Shown here one piece after another: positions 8,232 to 16,849 of a DNA stretch of 64,000 nucleotides. Below the pieces are notes generated by a model, which was not told where the DNA came from, searched no databases, and saw only the letters and a program-made list of their open reading frames with translations. A program made the translations under genes and the position numbers. The stretch's first letter is position 1. Every line of letters starts with the position of its first letter. This stretch comes from Oscillatoriaceae cyanobacterium M7585_C2015_266 (lineage in GTDB: Bacteria > Cyanobacteriota > Cyanobacteriia > Cyanobacteriales > Oscillatoriaceae): positions 39,696 through 103,695 of the forward strand of contig DVEG01000006.1 in NCBI GenBank assembly GCA_015295835.1. The letters run 5' to 3'.

Positions 8232-8253
8232 AACTGTAAATTAACTGTAAATT
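8232..8253 (+). promoter_or_regulatory. Tandem 11-bp direct repeat immediately before the hsp20 ribosome-binding site
   Basis: AACTGTAAATT occurs twice, head to tail, at 8232-8242 and 8243-8253, exactly 11 bp apart. It lies directly before the Shine-Dalgarno sequence GAGGAGGG of hsp20. OmpR/PhoB-family regulators typically bind pairs of direct half-sites with an 11-bp period, and such a regulator is encoded just upstream. The position, downstream of any usual promoter, would suit repression or autoregulation, or the repeat may act in the mRNA. Binding is inference. Confidence 0.4.
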
Positions 8254-8269
8254 AGAGGAGGGAAAATTT

Positions 8270-8710
8270 ATGGCAATCATCAGACGTTGGGAACCTTTCC
8301 GGGAAATCGAAACGATACAACGGGAAATGAATCGCCTGTTTGACCGATTGATGGCTCCGACAAAAACAGAAGAGCTCGGAGAATTTATCCCAGCAGCAGA
8401 AATGCATGAAACCCCCGATGCTCTCCACCTGAAAGTAGAAGTGCCGGGGATAGATCCTAAAGATCTCAATGTACAAGTGACAGCCGAATCCGTAAGCATT
8501 AGCGGTGAGCGTAAATTTGAGAGCAAGACAGAAGAAGCTGGCTTCACTCGCAGCGAATTTCAATACGGTAAATTCCAACGCGTGATTCCGCTGCCGGTAC
8601 GAATTCAAAATGATAAAGTTAGTGCCGAATATAAAAACGGCATTTTGAATATTACCTTACCGAAAGCGGAAAGTGAACAGACTAAAGTTGTCAAGATTAA
8701 TCTGAGCTGA
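8270..8710 (+). CDS. Small heat-shock protein (Hsp20/alpha-crystallin family)
   Basis: 146 residues. The N-terminal arm MAIIRRWEPFREIETIQREMNRLFD is typical of bacterial class A small heat-shock proteins. The alpha-crystallin domain spans about residues 40-140, with PAAEMHETPDALHLKVEVPG, then VSISGERKF and the conserved NGILNITLPKAE near the end. It acts as an ATP-independent holdase that keeps unfolding proteins soluble for DnaK, which is encoded by the next gene. A strong Shine-Dalgarno sequence (GAGGAGGG) precedes the ATG. The 145-bp leader after the response regulator contains the tandem 11-bp repeat and could also hold an RNA thermometer, but I could not demonstrate one by eye. Confidence 0.93.
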   Translation: MAIIRRWEPFREIETIQREMNRLFDRLMAPTKTEELGEFIPAAEMHETPDALHLKVEVPGIDPKDLNVQVTAESVSISGERKFESKTEEAGFTRSEFQYGKFQRVIPLPVRIQNDKVSAEYKNGILNITLPKAESEQTKVVKINLS

Positions 8711-8793
8711 AGGAATTTAGTAGGTTGGGAAAATTAGAATGATATTTTCCCACGTGAAAGTTACTAGATTTAGGATATCAAGAAATTAAGTAA

Positions 8794-8836
8794 GGGAATG
8801 GAGAAGTAAAAAAAGCTAAAAAATATCTCCATTCCT
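8794..8836 (+). promoter_or_regulatory. Hairpin between hsp20 and dnaK
   Basis: GGAATGGAGA (8795-8804) is an exact inverted copy of TCTCCATTCC (8826-8835), giving a 10-bp stem with a 21-base A-rich loop. No U-run follows, so it is more likely an mRNA stability or attenuation element between the two chaperone genes than a complete terminator. It does not cover the dnaK Shine-Dalgarno sequence. Confidence 0.45.
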
Positions 8837-8877
8837 ATCTAAAATAGCCGCCACCTAAAAGTTAGGAGCTAAAGGCT

Positions 8878-10776
8878 ATGGCTAAAGTCGTAGGAATAGA
8901 TTTAGGAACAACAAATTCATGCGTGGCTGTTATGGAAGGGGGGCAGCCAGTCGTGATTGCCAATGCTGAAGGGCAAAGAACCACTCCTTCTGTTGTGGCG
9001 TATACAAAAAATGGCGATCGCTTAGTAGGTCAAATCGCCAAGCGCCAAGCAATAATGAATCCAGAAAATACCTTCTACTCCGTCAAACGCTTTATCGGGC
9101 GCAAGTACGAAGAAATCACCCACGAAGCCACAGAAGTTTCCTACAAAGTACTGCGCGACAGCAAAGGCAACGTCAAGCTCGACTGCCCTGCCGCAGGCAA
9201 ACAATTCGCCCCAGAAGAAATTTCCGCTCAAGTTTTACGCAAACTTGTTGAAGACGCCAGCAAGTATCTAGGCGAAAAAGTCACCCAAGCCGTAATCACC
9301 GTTCCAGCGTACTTCAACGACTCTCAGCGCCAAGCCACTAAAGACGCTGGTAAAATCGCTGGTTTAGAAGTTCTCCGCATCATCAACGAACCAACTGCCG
9401 CTTCCCTTGCCTACGGTTTAGATAAAAAGAAAAATCAAACAATCCTCGTCTTTGACTTAGGCGGCGGCACATTTGACGTATCCATTCTCGAAGTCGGCGA
9501 CGGCGTATTTGAAGTCAAAGCCACCAGCGGAGATACCCACCTCGGCGGTGACGACTTCGACAAAAAGATAGTCGATTGGCTGGCGGAAGAATTCAAACGC
9601 AATGAAGGAATTGACTTGCGAAAAGATAAGCAAGCTTTGCAGCGGCTTACGGAAGCGGCAGAAAAAGCTAAAATCGAACTCTCTAGCACTACTCAAACGA
9701 CTATCAATCTACCTTTCATTACCGCTACGCAAACTGGACCAAAACATCTGGAAATGACCCTGACACGGGCGCAATTTGAATCGCTCTGTTCGGATTTACT
9801 CGCTCGCTGTCGTGCTCCGGTAGAACAAGCCCTGCAAGATGCCAAACTCACGGCTGCCGATATAGATGAAGTCGTACTCGTCGGCGGTTCAACTCGGATT
9901 CCTGCTGTGCAGCAACTGGTGAAGCGCCTGATTGGTAAAGAACCTTGCCAAGGTGTAAATCCGGATGAAGTCGTAGCCGTAGGTGCTGCTATTCAAGCTG
10001 GTGTACTTTCAGGGGAAGTCAAGGATATTTTGCTATTGGATGTGACGCCCCTATCTCTGGGGGTGGAAACCCTCGGCGGCGTGATGACAAAAATTATTCC
10101 TCGCAATACGACAATTCCCGTCAAAAAATCAGAGATTTTCTCGACGGCTACAGATGGGCAAACGAGCGTGGAAATTCACGTGCTCCAAGGTGAGCGAGAA
10201 ATGGCGGCTGATAACAAGAGTCTTGGAACTTTCCACTTAGACGGGATTCCGCCAGCGCCAAGAGGGGTGCCGCAAATTGAAGTGACTTTTGATATCGATG
10301 CCAATGGGATTCTGTCTGTCTCGGCTCAAGATAAAGCAACAGGTAAGCAACAGTCGATTACTATTACGGGGGCTTCGACTCTCGATAAGCCAGATGTGGA
10401 AAGAATGGTTGCTGAAGCCGAGAAATATGCGGAAAGCGATCGCAAGCGTCGCGAACTTATTGACGCCAAGAATATGGCAGACTCGATTATTTATCAATCT
10501 GAGAAACAGCTGCGGGAGTTGGGCGAACGCGTACCCAAAGGCGAGCGTTCTCGGGTAGAAGGGCTGATTAAAGAGTTACGTGATGCTATGGGTACGGAAA
10601 ACAGCGATCGCATCAAATCTCTTACCAATGACTTGCAGCAAGCCATGATGCAAATTGGCAGCGCTATCTACGCACAAGCTGGCGGTACTTCCTCCAATGG
10701 GAAAGCTCACGCTAGCGATCCCAACTCTGGAGGCAACAATGACGTTATTGATGCCGATTTCGTTGAACACCGATAA
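8878..10776 (+). CDS. dnaK: Hsp70 chaperone DnaK
   Basis: 632 residues, full length for bacterial DnaK. The actin-like ATPase domain shows phosphate-1 [28 protein letters not shown] and [14 protein letters not shown]. The interdomain linker [13 protein letters not shown] is followed by the substrate-binding beta domain and a helical lid, and the protein ends [10 protein letters not shown]. DnaK refolds proteins with DnaJ and GrpE, neither of which is encoded nearby. Cyanobacteria usually carry several dnaK copies, and this one, embedded with hsp20, htrA and ftsH, is likely a stress-dedicated paralogue. It is preceded by TTAGGAG and followed by a hairpin that may terminate transcription. Confidence 0.96.
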   Translation: MAKVVGIDLGTTNSCVAVMEGGQPVVIANAEGQRTTPSVVAYTKNGDRLVGQIAKRQAIMNPENTFYSVKRFIGRKYEEITHEATEVSYKVLRDSKGNVKLDCPAAGKQFAPEEISAQVLRKLVEDASKYLGEKVTQAVITVPAYFNDSQRQATKDAGKIAGLEVLRIINEPTAASLAYGLDKKKNQTILVFDLGGGTFDVSILEVGDGVFEVKATSGDTHLGGDDFDKKIVDWLAEEFKRNEGIDLRKDKQALQRLTEAAEKAKIELSSTTQTTINLPFITATQTGPKHLEMTLTRAQFESLCSDLLARCRAPVEQALQDAKLTAADIDEVVLVGGSTRIPAVQQLVKRLIGKEPCQGVNPDEVVAVGAAIQAGVLSGEVKDILLLDVTPLSLGVETLGGVMTKIIPRNTTIPVKKSEIFSTATDGQTSVEIHVLQGEREMAADNKSLGTFHLDGIPPAPRGVPQIEVTFDIDANGILSVSAQDKATGKQQSITITGASTLDKPDVERMVAEAEKYAESDRKRRELIDAKNMADSIIYQSEKQLRELGERVPKGERSRVEGLIKELRDAMGTENSDRIKSLTNDLQQAMMQIGSAIYAQAGGTSSNGKAHASDPNSGGNNDVIDADFVEHR

Positions 10777-10794
10777 TACAGTATCGAGTAAGGA

Positions 10795-10837
10795 AAGTGC
10801 TGAGTTAACAATAAATACTTTCTTAACCTCAGCACTT
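10795..10837 (+). terminator. Hairpin terminator or attenuator after dnaK
   Basis: AAGTGCTGAGTTAA (10795-10808) pairs with TTAACCTCAGCACTT (10823-10837) with one bulged base. The loop is AT-rich and the 3' side runs into CTTACT. A second partial copy of the right arm (CTCAGCACTT) follows at once. There is no clean U-tract, so partial read-through into the next gene is likely. Confidence 0.55.
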
Positions 10838-10945
10838 CTTACTCAGCACTTATAAATTAATCAAAAAAGCTGCTTAATGTTTAGAACTTTTAACAATATA
10901 TTAAATAAAAATATAAGTACTTTTCATGAACCGAGGTGAATAGTA

Positions 10946-11566
10946 ATGACTAAAGTAATTCGCAGCTTTCAAGCCGTGCAAAGAGTGTGGGTTGACGATA
11001 GCGGAAAGGTGAACTATATAGCCGACTCTCGCGGGTATATTAGGCTACCAGATGCCATAGAATCGGATTTCGAGCGCCTGCACGAACTTTACCATATGGG
11101 TATTTTTTCTCCCCAAGGTGAGCGCCTAGGCTGGGTAGAAGATTTCCTATTTGACTGGAATACTGGCAATATTGCTGCTTATATTATCGGGGGAAATATG
11201 GCAGCTCCTTTTGGCGGACGAGCCGTGCTGTATCCAGAGGATGTGGAAGTCATAGATGCAGAAGCAGTTGTTGTAAAAGAGGGAGCGCAGCTTTCTCGGT
11301 TTGAGAAGGAATCTCAAGGATTGCAAAGCTTTTTGAGTGCAACATCCCGAACTGTTGAGAATCTTGTCAAAACTGTAAGCGAGCGCTTTAAATCTTTGTT
11401 TTCTCCCCAGGGCAAATCCCAAGTTATCCGTGTTAAAATTAAACAAGAAGGCAACGCTTCAAATTCTTTGCCAAAAGCTACTAATTTCCTCCTTTCTCAT
11501 TGGCAAAGCTTAACAGACAAATTTCAACGCGCCCTACAAGCAGCTTGGAAAGAGCTTACAAAGTAA
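10946..11566 (+). CDS. PRC-barrel domain protein of the stress block
   Basis: 206 residues. Residues about 45-110 form a PRC-barrel: LYHMGIFSPQGERLGWVEDFLFDWNTGNI followed by AAYIIGG and VLYPEDVEVID. An N-terminal segment has the related pattern QRVWVDDSGKVNYIADSRGYI. The C-terminal 90 residues are basic and helical (VENLVKTVSERFKSLFS, then LLSHWQSLTDKFQRALQAAWKEL). There is no signal peptide or membrane helix. PRC-barrels mediate protein contacts in RNA processing and electron-transfer assembly, and a PRC-like protein is also found in proteobacterial heat-resistance loci. The role here is unknown. GAGGTG precedes the ATG, and the gene lies between dnaK and a small membrane-protein gene in the same direction. 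Confidence 0.75.
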   Translation: MTKVIRSFQAVQRVWVDDSGKVNYIADSRGYIRLPDAIESDFERLHELYHMGIFSPQGERLGWVEDFLFDWNTGNIAAYIIGGNMAAPFGGRAVLYPEDVEVIDAEAVVVKEGAQLSRFEKESQGLQSFLSATSRTVENLVKTVSERFKSLFSPQGKSQVIRVKIKQEGNASNSLPKATNFLLSHWQSLTDKFQRALQAAWKELTK

Positions 11567-11631
11567 ACATAATTTCTCACTAAAATTCCGCTGTCAATTA
11601 CCCGCGTGAGCGCTCAGAGGAGGGATAGCCT

Positions 11632-11907
11632 ATGCCAACGCTACAAACATCCTCCCCCAATCGTCAACCTCACTCATCAATTCTAAACGAAATAATTTTT
11701 ACTTACTTATTTATCTCACTTTGTATAGCTGGTTTGGGAATAATAGCTTTTCAATTACAAGAGTCACTCCTATCCCTGCTCGAATCTCTGCAAAAACGCT
11801 CAACAATTAGCGATTTTATAATTATTTTGATTTTAGCTTTTGTGATGCCGCTGATTGACGACTTGCTCAGCGGTAACAAAATCATCAAAAATCAAAATAT
11901 TGGATAA
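11632..11907 (+). CDS. Small two-pass membrane protein in the stress block
   Basis: 91 residues. A strong Shine-Dalgarno sequence (AGAGGAGGG) precedes the ATG. The N-terminal 20 residues are polar. Two hydrophobic segments follow, IIFTYLFISLCIAGLGIIAF (about 21-40) and FIIILILAFVMPLIDDLL (about 62-79), joined by a helical loop rich in serine and leucine. I do not recognise the family. Its location, 26 bp upstream of htrA and after the PRC-barrel gene, suggests translation from the same transcript and a role at the membrane where HtrA and FtsH act. Small membrane proteins of unknown function also occur in proteobacterial heat-resistance loci, but no homology to them is claimed. Confidence 0.7.
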   Translation: MPTLQTSSPNRQPHSSILNEIIFTYLFISLCIAGLGIIAFQLQESLLSLLESLQKRSTISDFIIILILAFVMPLIDDLLSGNKIIKNQNIG

Positions 11908-11933
11908 AAATTAAGCTTGTCGAGGAGAAAACG

Positions 11934-13157
11934 ATGTCAGATTCCGAAAAAAACCTCAATCCTTGGCGGCATCTCGGCAGCCACGCTCTGACTGTGGTGT
12001 TGAGTGTAGCCTTAACTGTAACAGCTTTGCACGCATTTCCTAACTTATTACTTCCCAAGCTTTCATCTTTATCTCAAATAACTACGGCTCAGCCGGCTGT
12101 TGCTAGCATTCCCAAACCGCAATCCGACAGTCGTAGTTTTGTCGCCGCTGCCGTAAATCGCGTCGGACCTGCTGTGGTGCGAATCGATACTGAGCGTACT
12201 ATCGTTGATAATACCCCCGATCCGTTTTTTGACGATCCTTTCTTCCGCGGCTTTTTCGGAGAAGATTTGTTTCCGAGGATGCCGAAGGAATATCACCAAC
12301 GGGGGCAAGGTTCAGGTTTCATCATTGACAGTAATGGCATTATTCTCACCAATGCTCACGTAGTCAGCGGTGCGGATACGGTGACAGTGACGCTAAGAGA
12401 CGGGCGCAGGTTTAAAGGGGAAGTGCGGGGGATTGACGAACTCTCAGACTTGGCGGTGGTGAAAATCGACGGGCAAAATTTGCCGATCGCACCTTTGGGA
12501 AATTCTAGTGATTTGAAAGTCGGCGACTGGGCGATCGCAGTTGGCAATCCTCTCGGTTTGGATAATACCGTCACCCTGGGAATTATTAGCACTCTCAACC
12601 GTTCTAGCGCTCAAGTAGGCATTCCTGATAAGCGTCTCGACTTCATCCAAACTGATGCCGCTATCAACCCAGGCAATTCCGGTGGACCACTCGTCAATGA
12701 GCGGGGCGAAGTGATCGGCATCAACACAGCCATTCGCGCCGAAGCTCAAGGAATTGGATTTGCCATTCCTATTGATAAAGCTAAGTCGATTAAAGATAAA
12801 TTAGCGCGGGGCGAAAAAATCCCTCACCCCTACATTGGCATTCGCATGACGACACTTACGCCAGAGTTGGCGAAAGAGTCTAATAGCGACCCCAATTCCC
12901 CCTTTACAATCCCGGAAGTTAACGGGGTATTGACTCTACAAGTAATTCCCAACAGCCCGGCTGCTGCCGCTGGCTTGCGTCGCGGCGACGTGATTTTAGA
13001 AATAGATGGACAACCCGTGACTTCTGCTGAGAAACTACAGAGTATAGTAGAAATGAGTCGCATCGGTCAGCCTTTGAAATTTAAAGTTCAACGGGGCGAG
13101 CGCATTGAGATCATATCCGTACGTCCTGGGGAATTGCAAGACGCTCCTCGTTCTTGA
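11934..13157 (+). CDS. HtrA/DegP-type serine protease, membrane-anchored
   Basis: 407 residues. An N-terminal hydrophobic segment (LTVVLSVALTVTALHAF, about 19-35) anchors or exports the protein. The chymotrypsin-like S1C domain has His142 (LTNAHVVSG), Asp172 (ELSDLAVVKI) and Ser249 ([10 protein letters not shown]), the full catalytic triad. One PDZ domain follows at about residues 315-395 (SPAAAAGLRRGDVILEIDG). This is the architecture of cyanobacterial HtrA/HhoA/HhoB, which degrade damaged proteins in the periplasm or lumen. GAGGAG precedes the ATG. A strong terminator follows, so this gene probably ends the hsp20-to-htrA transcript. The window has a second HtrA at 21104-22363 with the same layout outside the stress block. 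Confidence 0.94.
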   Translation: MSDSEKNLNPWRHLGSHALTVVLSVALTVTALHAFPNLLLPKLSSLSQITTAQPAVASIPKPQSDSRSFVAAAVNRVGPAVVRIDTERTIVDNTPDPFFDDPFFRGFFGEDLFPRMPKEYHQRGQGSGFIIDSNGIILTNAHVVSGADTVTVTLRDGRRFKGEVRGIDELSDLAVVKIDGQNLPIAPLGNSSDLKVGDWAIAVGNPLGLDNTVTLGIISTLNRSSAQVGIPDKRLDFIQTDAAINPGNSGGPLVNERGEVIGINTAIRAEAQGIGFAIPIDKAKSIKDKLARGEKIPHPYIGIRMTTLTPELAKESNSDPNSPFTIPEVNGVLTLQVIPNSPAAAAGLRRGDVILEIDGQPVTSAEKLQSIVEMSRIGQPLKFKVQRGERIEIISVRPGELQDAPRS

Positions 13158-13186
13158 TCACCGCATCCCATCTGCGTTTGCAACTG

Positions 13187-13217
13187 GAGAGCAGGCTTAT
13201 ACCTGCTCTCGATTTTT
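13187..13217 (+). terminator. Rho-independent terminator after htrA
   Basis: GAGAGCAGG (13187-13195) and CCTGCTCTC (13202-13210) form a perfect 9-bp GC-rich stem with a 6-base loop, followed by GATTTTTTC. This is a canonical intrinsic terminator and separates the chaperone/htrA part of the block from ftsH and the histidine kinase. Confidence 0.88.
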
Positions 13218-13381
13218 TCTGGCAAAACTCTTTAAAATAAGATTGGAGGGAGGTTTAAGCAAAGTACGTTCTCCAGCCTACATGAATATAAATAGCTAAT
13301 TTTTCTCCTGGCTGGAAAACTACTCATATTATAATAGCGATCGCTAGGCAATAAATTTCCCCTGCCGTAGGAGGGCTTTTT

Positions 13382-15313
13382 ATGTCGCTTGAAAATGATA
13401 ATAACCAATTGAAAAATTTTCCAATTTTTCAAAGAATAGGAAAAGGATTATTGCTTTTTATAATAACATTTTTAATTTTTAATTTAGGAATAATTCCTTT
13501 TTTTAGCTCTCCCTCGCAAGAAATGGCTTACAGCGATTTTATAAAACAAGTAGAAGCAGGAAAAGTTGAAAAAGCTATTCTCGGCAAAGACAGGATAGAA
13601 TATGTACTAAAGCCAGAGCCAGATGCGAAAAATAAAAACGAACGCGTTTTCGTTACTATTCCTGTAAACATCGACGTTGAATTGCCAAAAATTCTCCGTG
13701 CGCACGATGTAAAATTTTCCGCATTACCGCCAGACAATAACGGCTGGATTTTCACATTTTTGAGTTGGATTGTACCGCCCCTGATTTTTTTCGGTATTTG
13801 GGGATGGCTGTTAAGCCGTGCTCAAGGAGGAGGAGCAGCGGCACTGACAGTAGGAAAAAGCAAAGCCCGCATTTATTACCAAGGCAGTACGGGAGTAAAA
13901 TTTGAAGATGTCGCAGGAGTTGACGAAGCCAAAGCCGAACTCGAAGAAATTATCGATTTTCTCAAAAATACCGAAAAATACACGCGCTTGGGAGCAAAAA
14001 TTCCCAAAGGCGTTTTACTCATAGGTCCTCCAGGCACGGGCAAAACCCTTTTAGCAAAAGCGATCGCCGGCGAAGCCAGTGTTCCCTTCTTTAGTATTTC
14101 CGGCTCAGAATTTATCGAACTATTTGTTGGCGTAGGAGCAGCCAGAGTTCGAGATTTATTCGAGCAAGCCAAACAACAAGCTCCCTGTATAGTTTTTATT
14201 GACGAATTAGATGCCCTCGGTAAATTGCGGGGAGGTGCTAATCCCTTCAGCGGCAGTAACGACGAACGTGAACAAACCCTTAACCAATTGCTTACAGAAA
14301 TGGACGGGTTTGATACTAATACTGGCGTAATTATCGTTGCCGCTACCAACCGTCCCGAAGTTCTCGATCCCGCCCTTCGTCGTCCCGGACGTTTTGACCG
14401 ACAAATTTCGATTGCTCGCCCTGATAAAATTGGTCGGGAAGCAATTTTACGTGTGCATGCCAAAAATGTCAAGCTTTCTGAAGAAGTTGATTTACAAAAA
14501 TTAGCTGCTCGCACTCCCGGTTTTGCAGGCGCAGATTTAGCAAATCTTGTCAATGAAGCGGCTTTACTAGCAGCACGCAAAAATCGCTCAGCAGTGACGA
14601 TGGCAGACTTCAACGAAGCGATCGAGCGGGTAGTAGCAGGGCTGGAGAAAAAATCCCGCGTTCTCAACGAAACCGAGAAAAAAACAGTCGCTTATCACGA
14701 AGTCGGGCACGCACTGGTTTCTACTTTGATGCCGGGAGCAAACCAAGTCGAAAAAATCTCGATCGTGCCACGAGGAGTGGGAACACTGGGCTACACACTG
14801 CAACTGCCAGAAGAAGATCGCTTTTTGATGTTAGAAGATGAAATTCGCGGAAGAATTGCAACACTTCTGAGTGGACGAGCTGCAGAAGAAATAGTTTTTA
14901 ACAAAGTATCGACAGGAGCGCTCGATGACATTCAGAAAGCAACAGAACTAGCAGAAAGAGCGGTAACTTTGTACGGCATGAGTGACGAATTAGGACCGAT
15001 CGCTTTTGAGAAAATCCAACAAGAATTTCTCGATAGTTTTACAAGCCCTCGGCGTCTAGTAAGCCCCAAAGTGGCAGAAGAAATTGACCGACAGGTGAAA
15101 GCTATCATCGATACCGCACACCAAATGGCGCTTTTGATTCTTTCTCACAATCGGGAATTATTACAAGAGATAGCAGAAACTTTACTGCAACAAGAAATTC
15201 TCGAAGGAGCGCTCCTCAAAGAAAAACTCAATCAAGTAAAAGCTCCCCCACAGTTAGAAGAATGGTTGCGCTCAGGCAGATTTTCTGAAAATTTACCCCA
15301 ATTTTCTAATTAA
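13382..15313 (+). CDS. ftsH: ATP-dependent zinc metalloprotease FtsH
   Basis: 643 residues. Two membrane helices (about 22-42 and 122-145) flank a periplasmic domain. The AAA module has Walker A GPPGTGKT (215-222), Walker [13 protein letters not shown] (269-280), the pore motif FVG (248-250) and the second region of homology [19 protein letters not shown]. The protease site is HEVGH (439-443), with the downstream zinc ligand region. FtsH extracts and degrades membrane proteins, including damaged photosystem II D1 in cyanobacteria. Cyanobacteria carry several ftsH genes. This one sits with a histidine kinase 47 bp downstream and chaperones upstream, so it may be a stress-specific paralogue. 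TAGGAGGG precedes the ATG. Confidence 0.95.
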   Translation: MSLENDNNQLKNFPIFQRIGKGLLLFIITFLIFNLGIIPFFSSPSQEMAYSDFIKQVEAGKVEKAILGKDRIEYVLKPEPDAKNKNERVFVTIPVNIDVELPKILRAHDVKFSALPPDNNGWIFTFLSWIVPPLIFFGIWGWLLSRAQGGGAAALTVGKSKARIYYQGSTGVKFEDVAGVDEAKAELEEIIDFLKNTEKYTRLGAKIPKGVLLIGPPGTGKTLLAKAIAGEASVPFFSISGSEFIELFVGVGAARVRDLFEQAKQQAPCIVFIDELDALGKLRGGANPFSGSNDEREQTLNQLLTEMDGFDTNTGVIIVAATNRPEVLDPALRRPGRFDRQISIARPDKIGREAILRVHAKNVKLSEEVDLQKLAARTPGFAGADLANLVNEAALLAARKNRSAVTMADFNEAIERVVAGLEKKSRVLNETEKKTVAYHEVGHALVSTLMPGANQVEKISIVPRGVGTLGYTLQLPEEDRFLMLEDEIRGRIATLLSGRAAEEIVFNKVSTGALDDIQKATELAERAVTLYGMSDELGPIAFEKIQQEFLDSFTSPRRLVSPKVAEEIDRQVKAIIDTAHQMALLILSHNRELLQEIAETLLQQEILEGALLKEKLNQVKAPPQLEEWLRSGRFSENLPQFSN

Positions 15314-15360
15314 TGGCAAAATTATAGTAGCAATTTTGCAGGCTTCTCAGCGAAACGCCA

Positions 15361-16452
15361 GTGGCTAAACTAGGGTTGCGAGCGCGCTTATTTTTATCCC
15401 ACTTACTCGTAATGTTAGTGGGAGTCGGCAGTCTCGTCGTCACCGGAAAAATTTCCTCCCCTCGCATGTTTGTTAGCCATCTCGAAAAACTCGAAGGACC
15501 AGGTTTTACCCTACGCTATGCACGCACGGAAATAGTTCGCGGCTTTGAAACAGTTTGGAATCGCACCACTTTCTGGGCAGTAGTTGTAGGTACAACGGCT
15601 GCGGGAGGCTTGAGTTATTTAGTGGCAAAACGCATCGCCCAGCCTTTAATGCAGATGGAACAAATCACCCAAAAGTTTGCCTCTGGAAAAATGGATGAGC
15701 GAATGCCAACTTTGGAAATTCCAGAACTTAATCGTCTTGGCAAAAGTTTCAACCGCATGGCAGCTAGTATCGAAGATGTAGAACATCGCCGCCGACAACT
15801 GATTGGTGACTTGAGTCATGAACTACGCACCCCTCTCACTGTCATGCGGGGCTATTTGGAAGAACTCGCCGACGGCAGAATTGAAGCTTCTACAGAAATT
15901 TATTTGCGGTTGGTAAAAGAAACTAGGCGTCTGGAACGTTTGGTAAATGAATTGCAAGAACTTTCTAAAGCAGAAGCAGGGCATTTGCCAATTAATCTCC
16001 AGCCAGTCAACCTGCGTCCTTTGTTAGAATCTTTAGTGGAAAAATTTTCCGATCAGATACTTGAAAATGGGCCAGTTTTGAAATTAGACTGTCCACCACA
16101 ATTGCCTCTGGTACTAGCTGATATCGATCGCACCGAGCAGATACTGATTAACTTGCTCGGCAACGCCCTGCGCTATACTGATCATGGTTCAATTGTCGTC
16201 AAGGCTACAACCGAAGCTGATAAACTATGGGTAGCAGTGACAGATACAGGCACCGGAATCGCTCCCGAAGATTTACCCCACGTGTTTGAGCGCTTCTGGC
16301 GAGCAGATAGAACGCGAGCGCGAGATTCTGGCGGCAGCGGTTTGGGTTTGGCTATTTCTCGTCGCTTGGTAGAATTGCAAGGAGGTCAAATTCAGGTAGA
16401 AAGTCAGTTGGGCGTAGGCAGCACGTTTCGATTTTATCTGCCTTTGGCTTAA
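15361..16452 (+). CDS. Membrane sensor histidine kinase (HAMP-HisKA-HATPase)
   Basis: 363 residues from a GTG start. Two transmembrane helices (about 9-27 and 70-89) enclose a short extracytoplasmic loop of about 40 residues. A HAMP segment follows (VAKRIAQPLMQMEQITQ). The H-box LIGDLSHELRTPLTVMRGY places the phosphorylated histidine at His153. The ATPase domain has the N-box QILINLLGNALRYT, G1 VTDTGTGIAPEDLPHVFERF and G2 GGSGLGLAIS. It resembles BaeS-type envelope-stress kinases. The matching response regulator is probably the one at 7414, at the other end of the same co-directional gene block. Forty-seven bp separate it from ftsH, suggesting co-transcription. Confidence 0.92.
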   Translation: MAKLGLRARLFLSHLLVMLVGVGSLVVTGKISSPRMFVSHLEKLEGPGFTLRYARTEIVRGFETVWNRTTFWAVVVGTTAAGGLSYLVAKRIAQPLMQMEQITQKFASGKMDERMPTLEIPELNRLGKSFNRMAASIEDVEHRRRQLIGDLSHELRTPLTVMRGYLEELADGRIEASTEIYLRLVKETRRLERLVNELQELSKAEAGHLPINLQPVNLRPLLESLVEKFSDQILENGPVLKLDCPPQLPLVLADIDRTEQILINLLGNALRYTDHGSIVVKATTEADKLWVAVTDTGTGIAPEDLPHVFERFWRADRTRARDSGGSGLGLAISRRLVELQGGQIQVESQLGVGSTFRFYLPLA

Positions 16453-16523
16453 TACGGGTTTGTCAAAATTGTCATAAGTCAGCAACGCTAACGACACACC
16501 CTACCTCTAAGCTAAAAGTACTT

Positions 16524-16649
16524 ATGTCAGCTTTTAGCTATCTCACAGTGACTGAAATGCTTGTTTCTGCGTTTTTAGTAAGTCTGCTGGTTTTCTCTGG
16601 ATGGGCTGCGATCGCCTACCTTTTCCCCCACAGCACTCCCCCAGACTAA
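16524..16649 (+). CDS. Candidate 41-residue single-pass membrane protein
   Basis: The frame reads MSAFSYLTVTEMLVSAF, continues LVSLLVFSGWAAIAYLF and ends HSTPPD before TAA. That is one hydrophobic helix of about 22 residues with a proline-rich tail. It contains an in-frame HIP1 site, as many real genes here do. No good Shine-Dalgarno sequence is visible, and I do not recognise the sequence as a known photosynthetic or NDH small subunit. An overlapping minus-strand frame (16543-16797) is of low-complexity composition and rejected. The rest of 16453-16849 shows no further gene. It lies between the histidine kinase and an ABC transporter. Confidence 0.4.
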   Translation: MSAFSYLTVTEMLVSAFLVSLLVFSGWAAIAYLFPHSTPPD

Positions 16650-16849
16650 TTCCTGAATTTGCTATCTCGCCTACATTTGACAAGCTCCTCATACATGCTA
16701 TACTCTTCGAGGTGCAGAAAATGCCTCGATAAAGGGACAAGCCGCTCCTCAATCTAGTTTCCGTAGGGAAATTTAACTTTGGAACTGCCTGAACCAAAGG
16801 TTGATAGCACTTTTACACTTTTCATACTTGAGGCTTATAGGGGGGAAGT

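Noticed and set aside
13876..14667. 263-residue minus-strand frame inside ftsH
   Set aside because: It lies completely opposite the conserved AAA and protease motifs, is rich in Ser/Arg/Ala, and has no ribosome-binding site or recognisable domain.
16543..16797. 84-residue minus-strand frame between the histidine kinase and the ABC transporter
   Set aside because: Its composition is rich in Ser, Gly and Cys with no domain. It overlaps a plus-strand frame with a clear membrane helix and has no ribosome-binding site.
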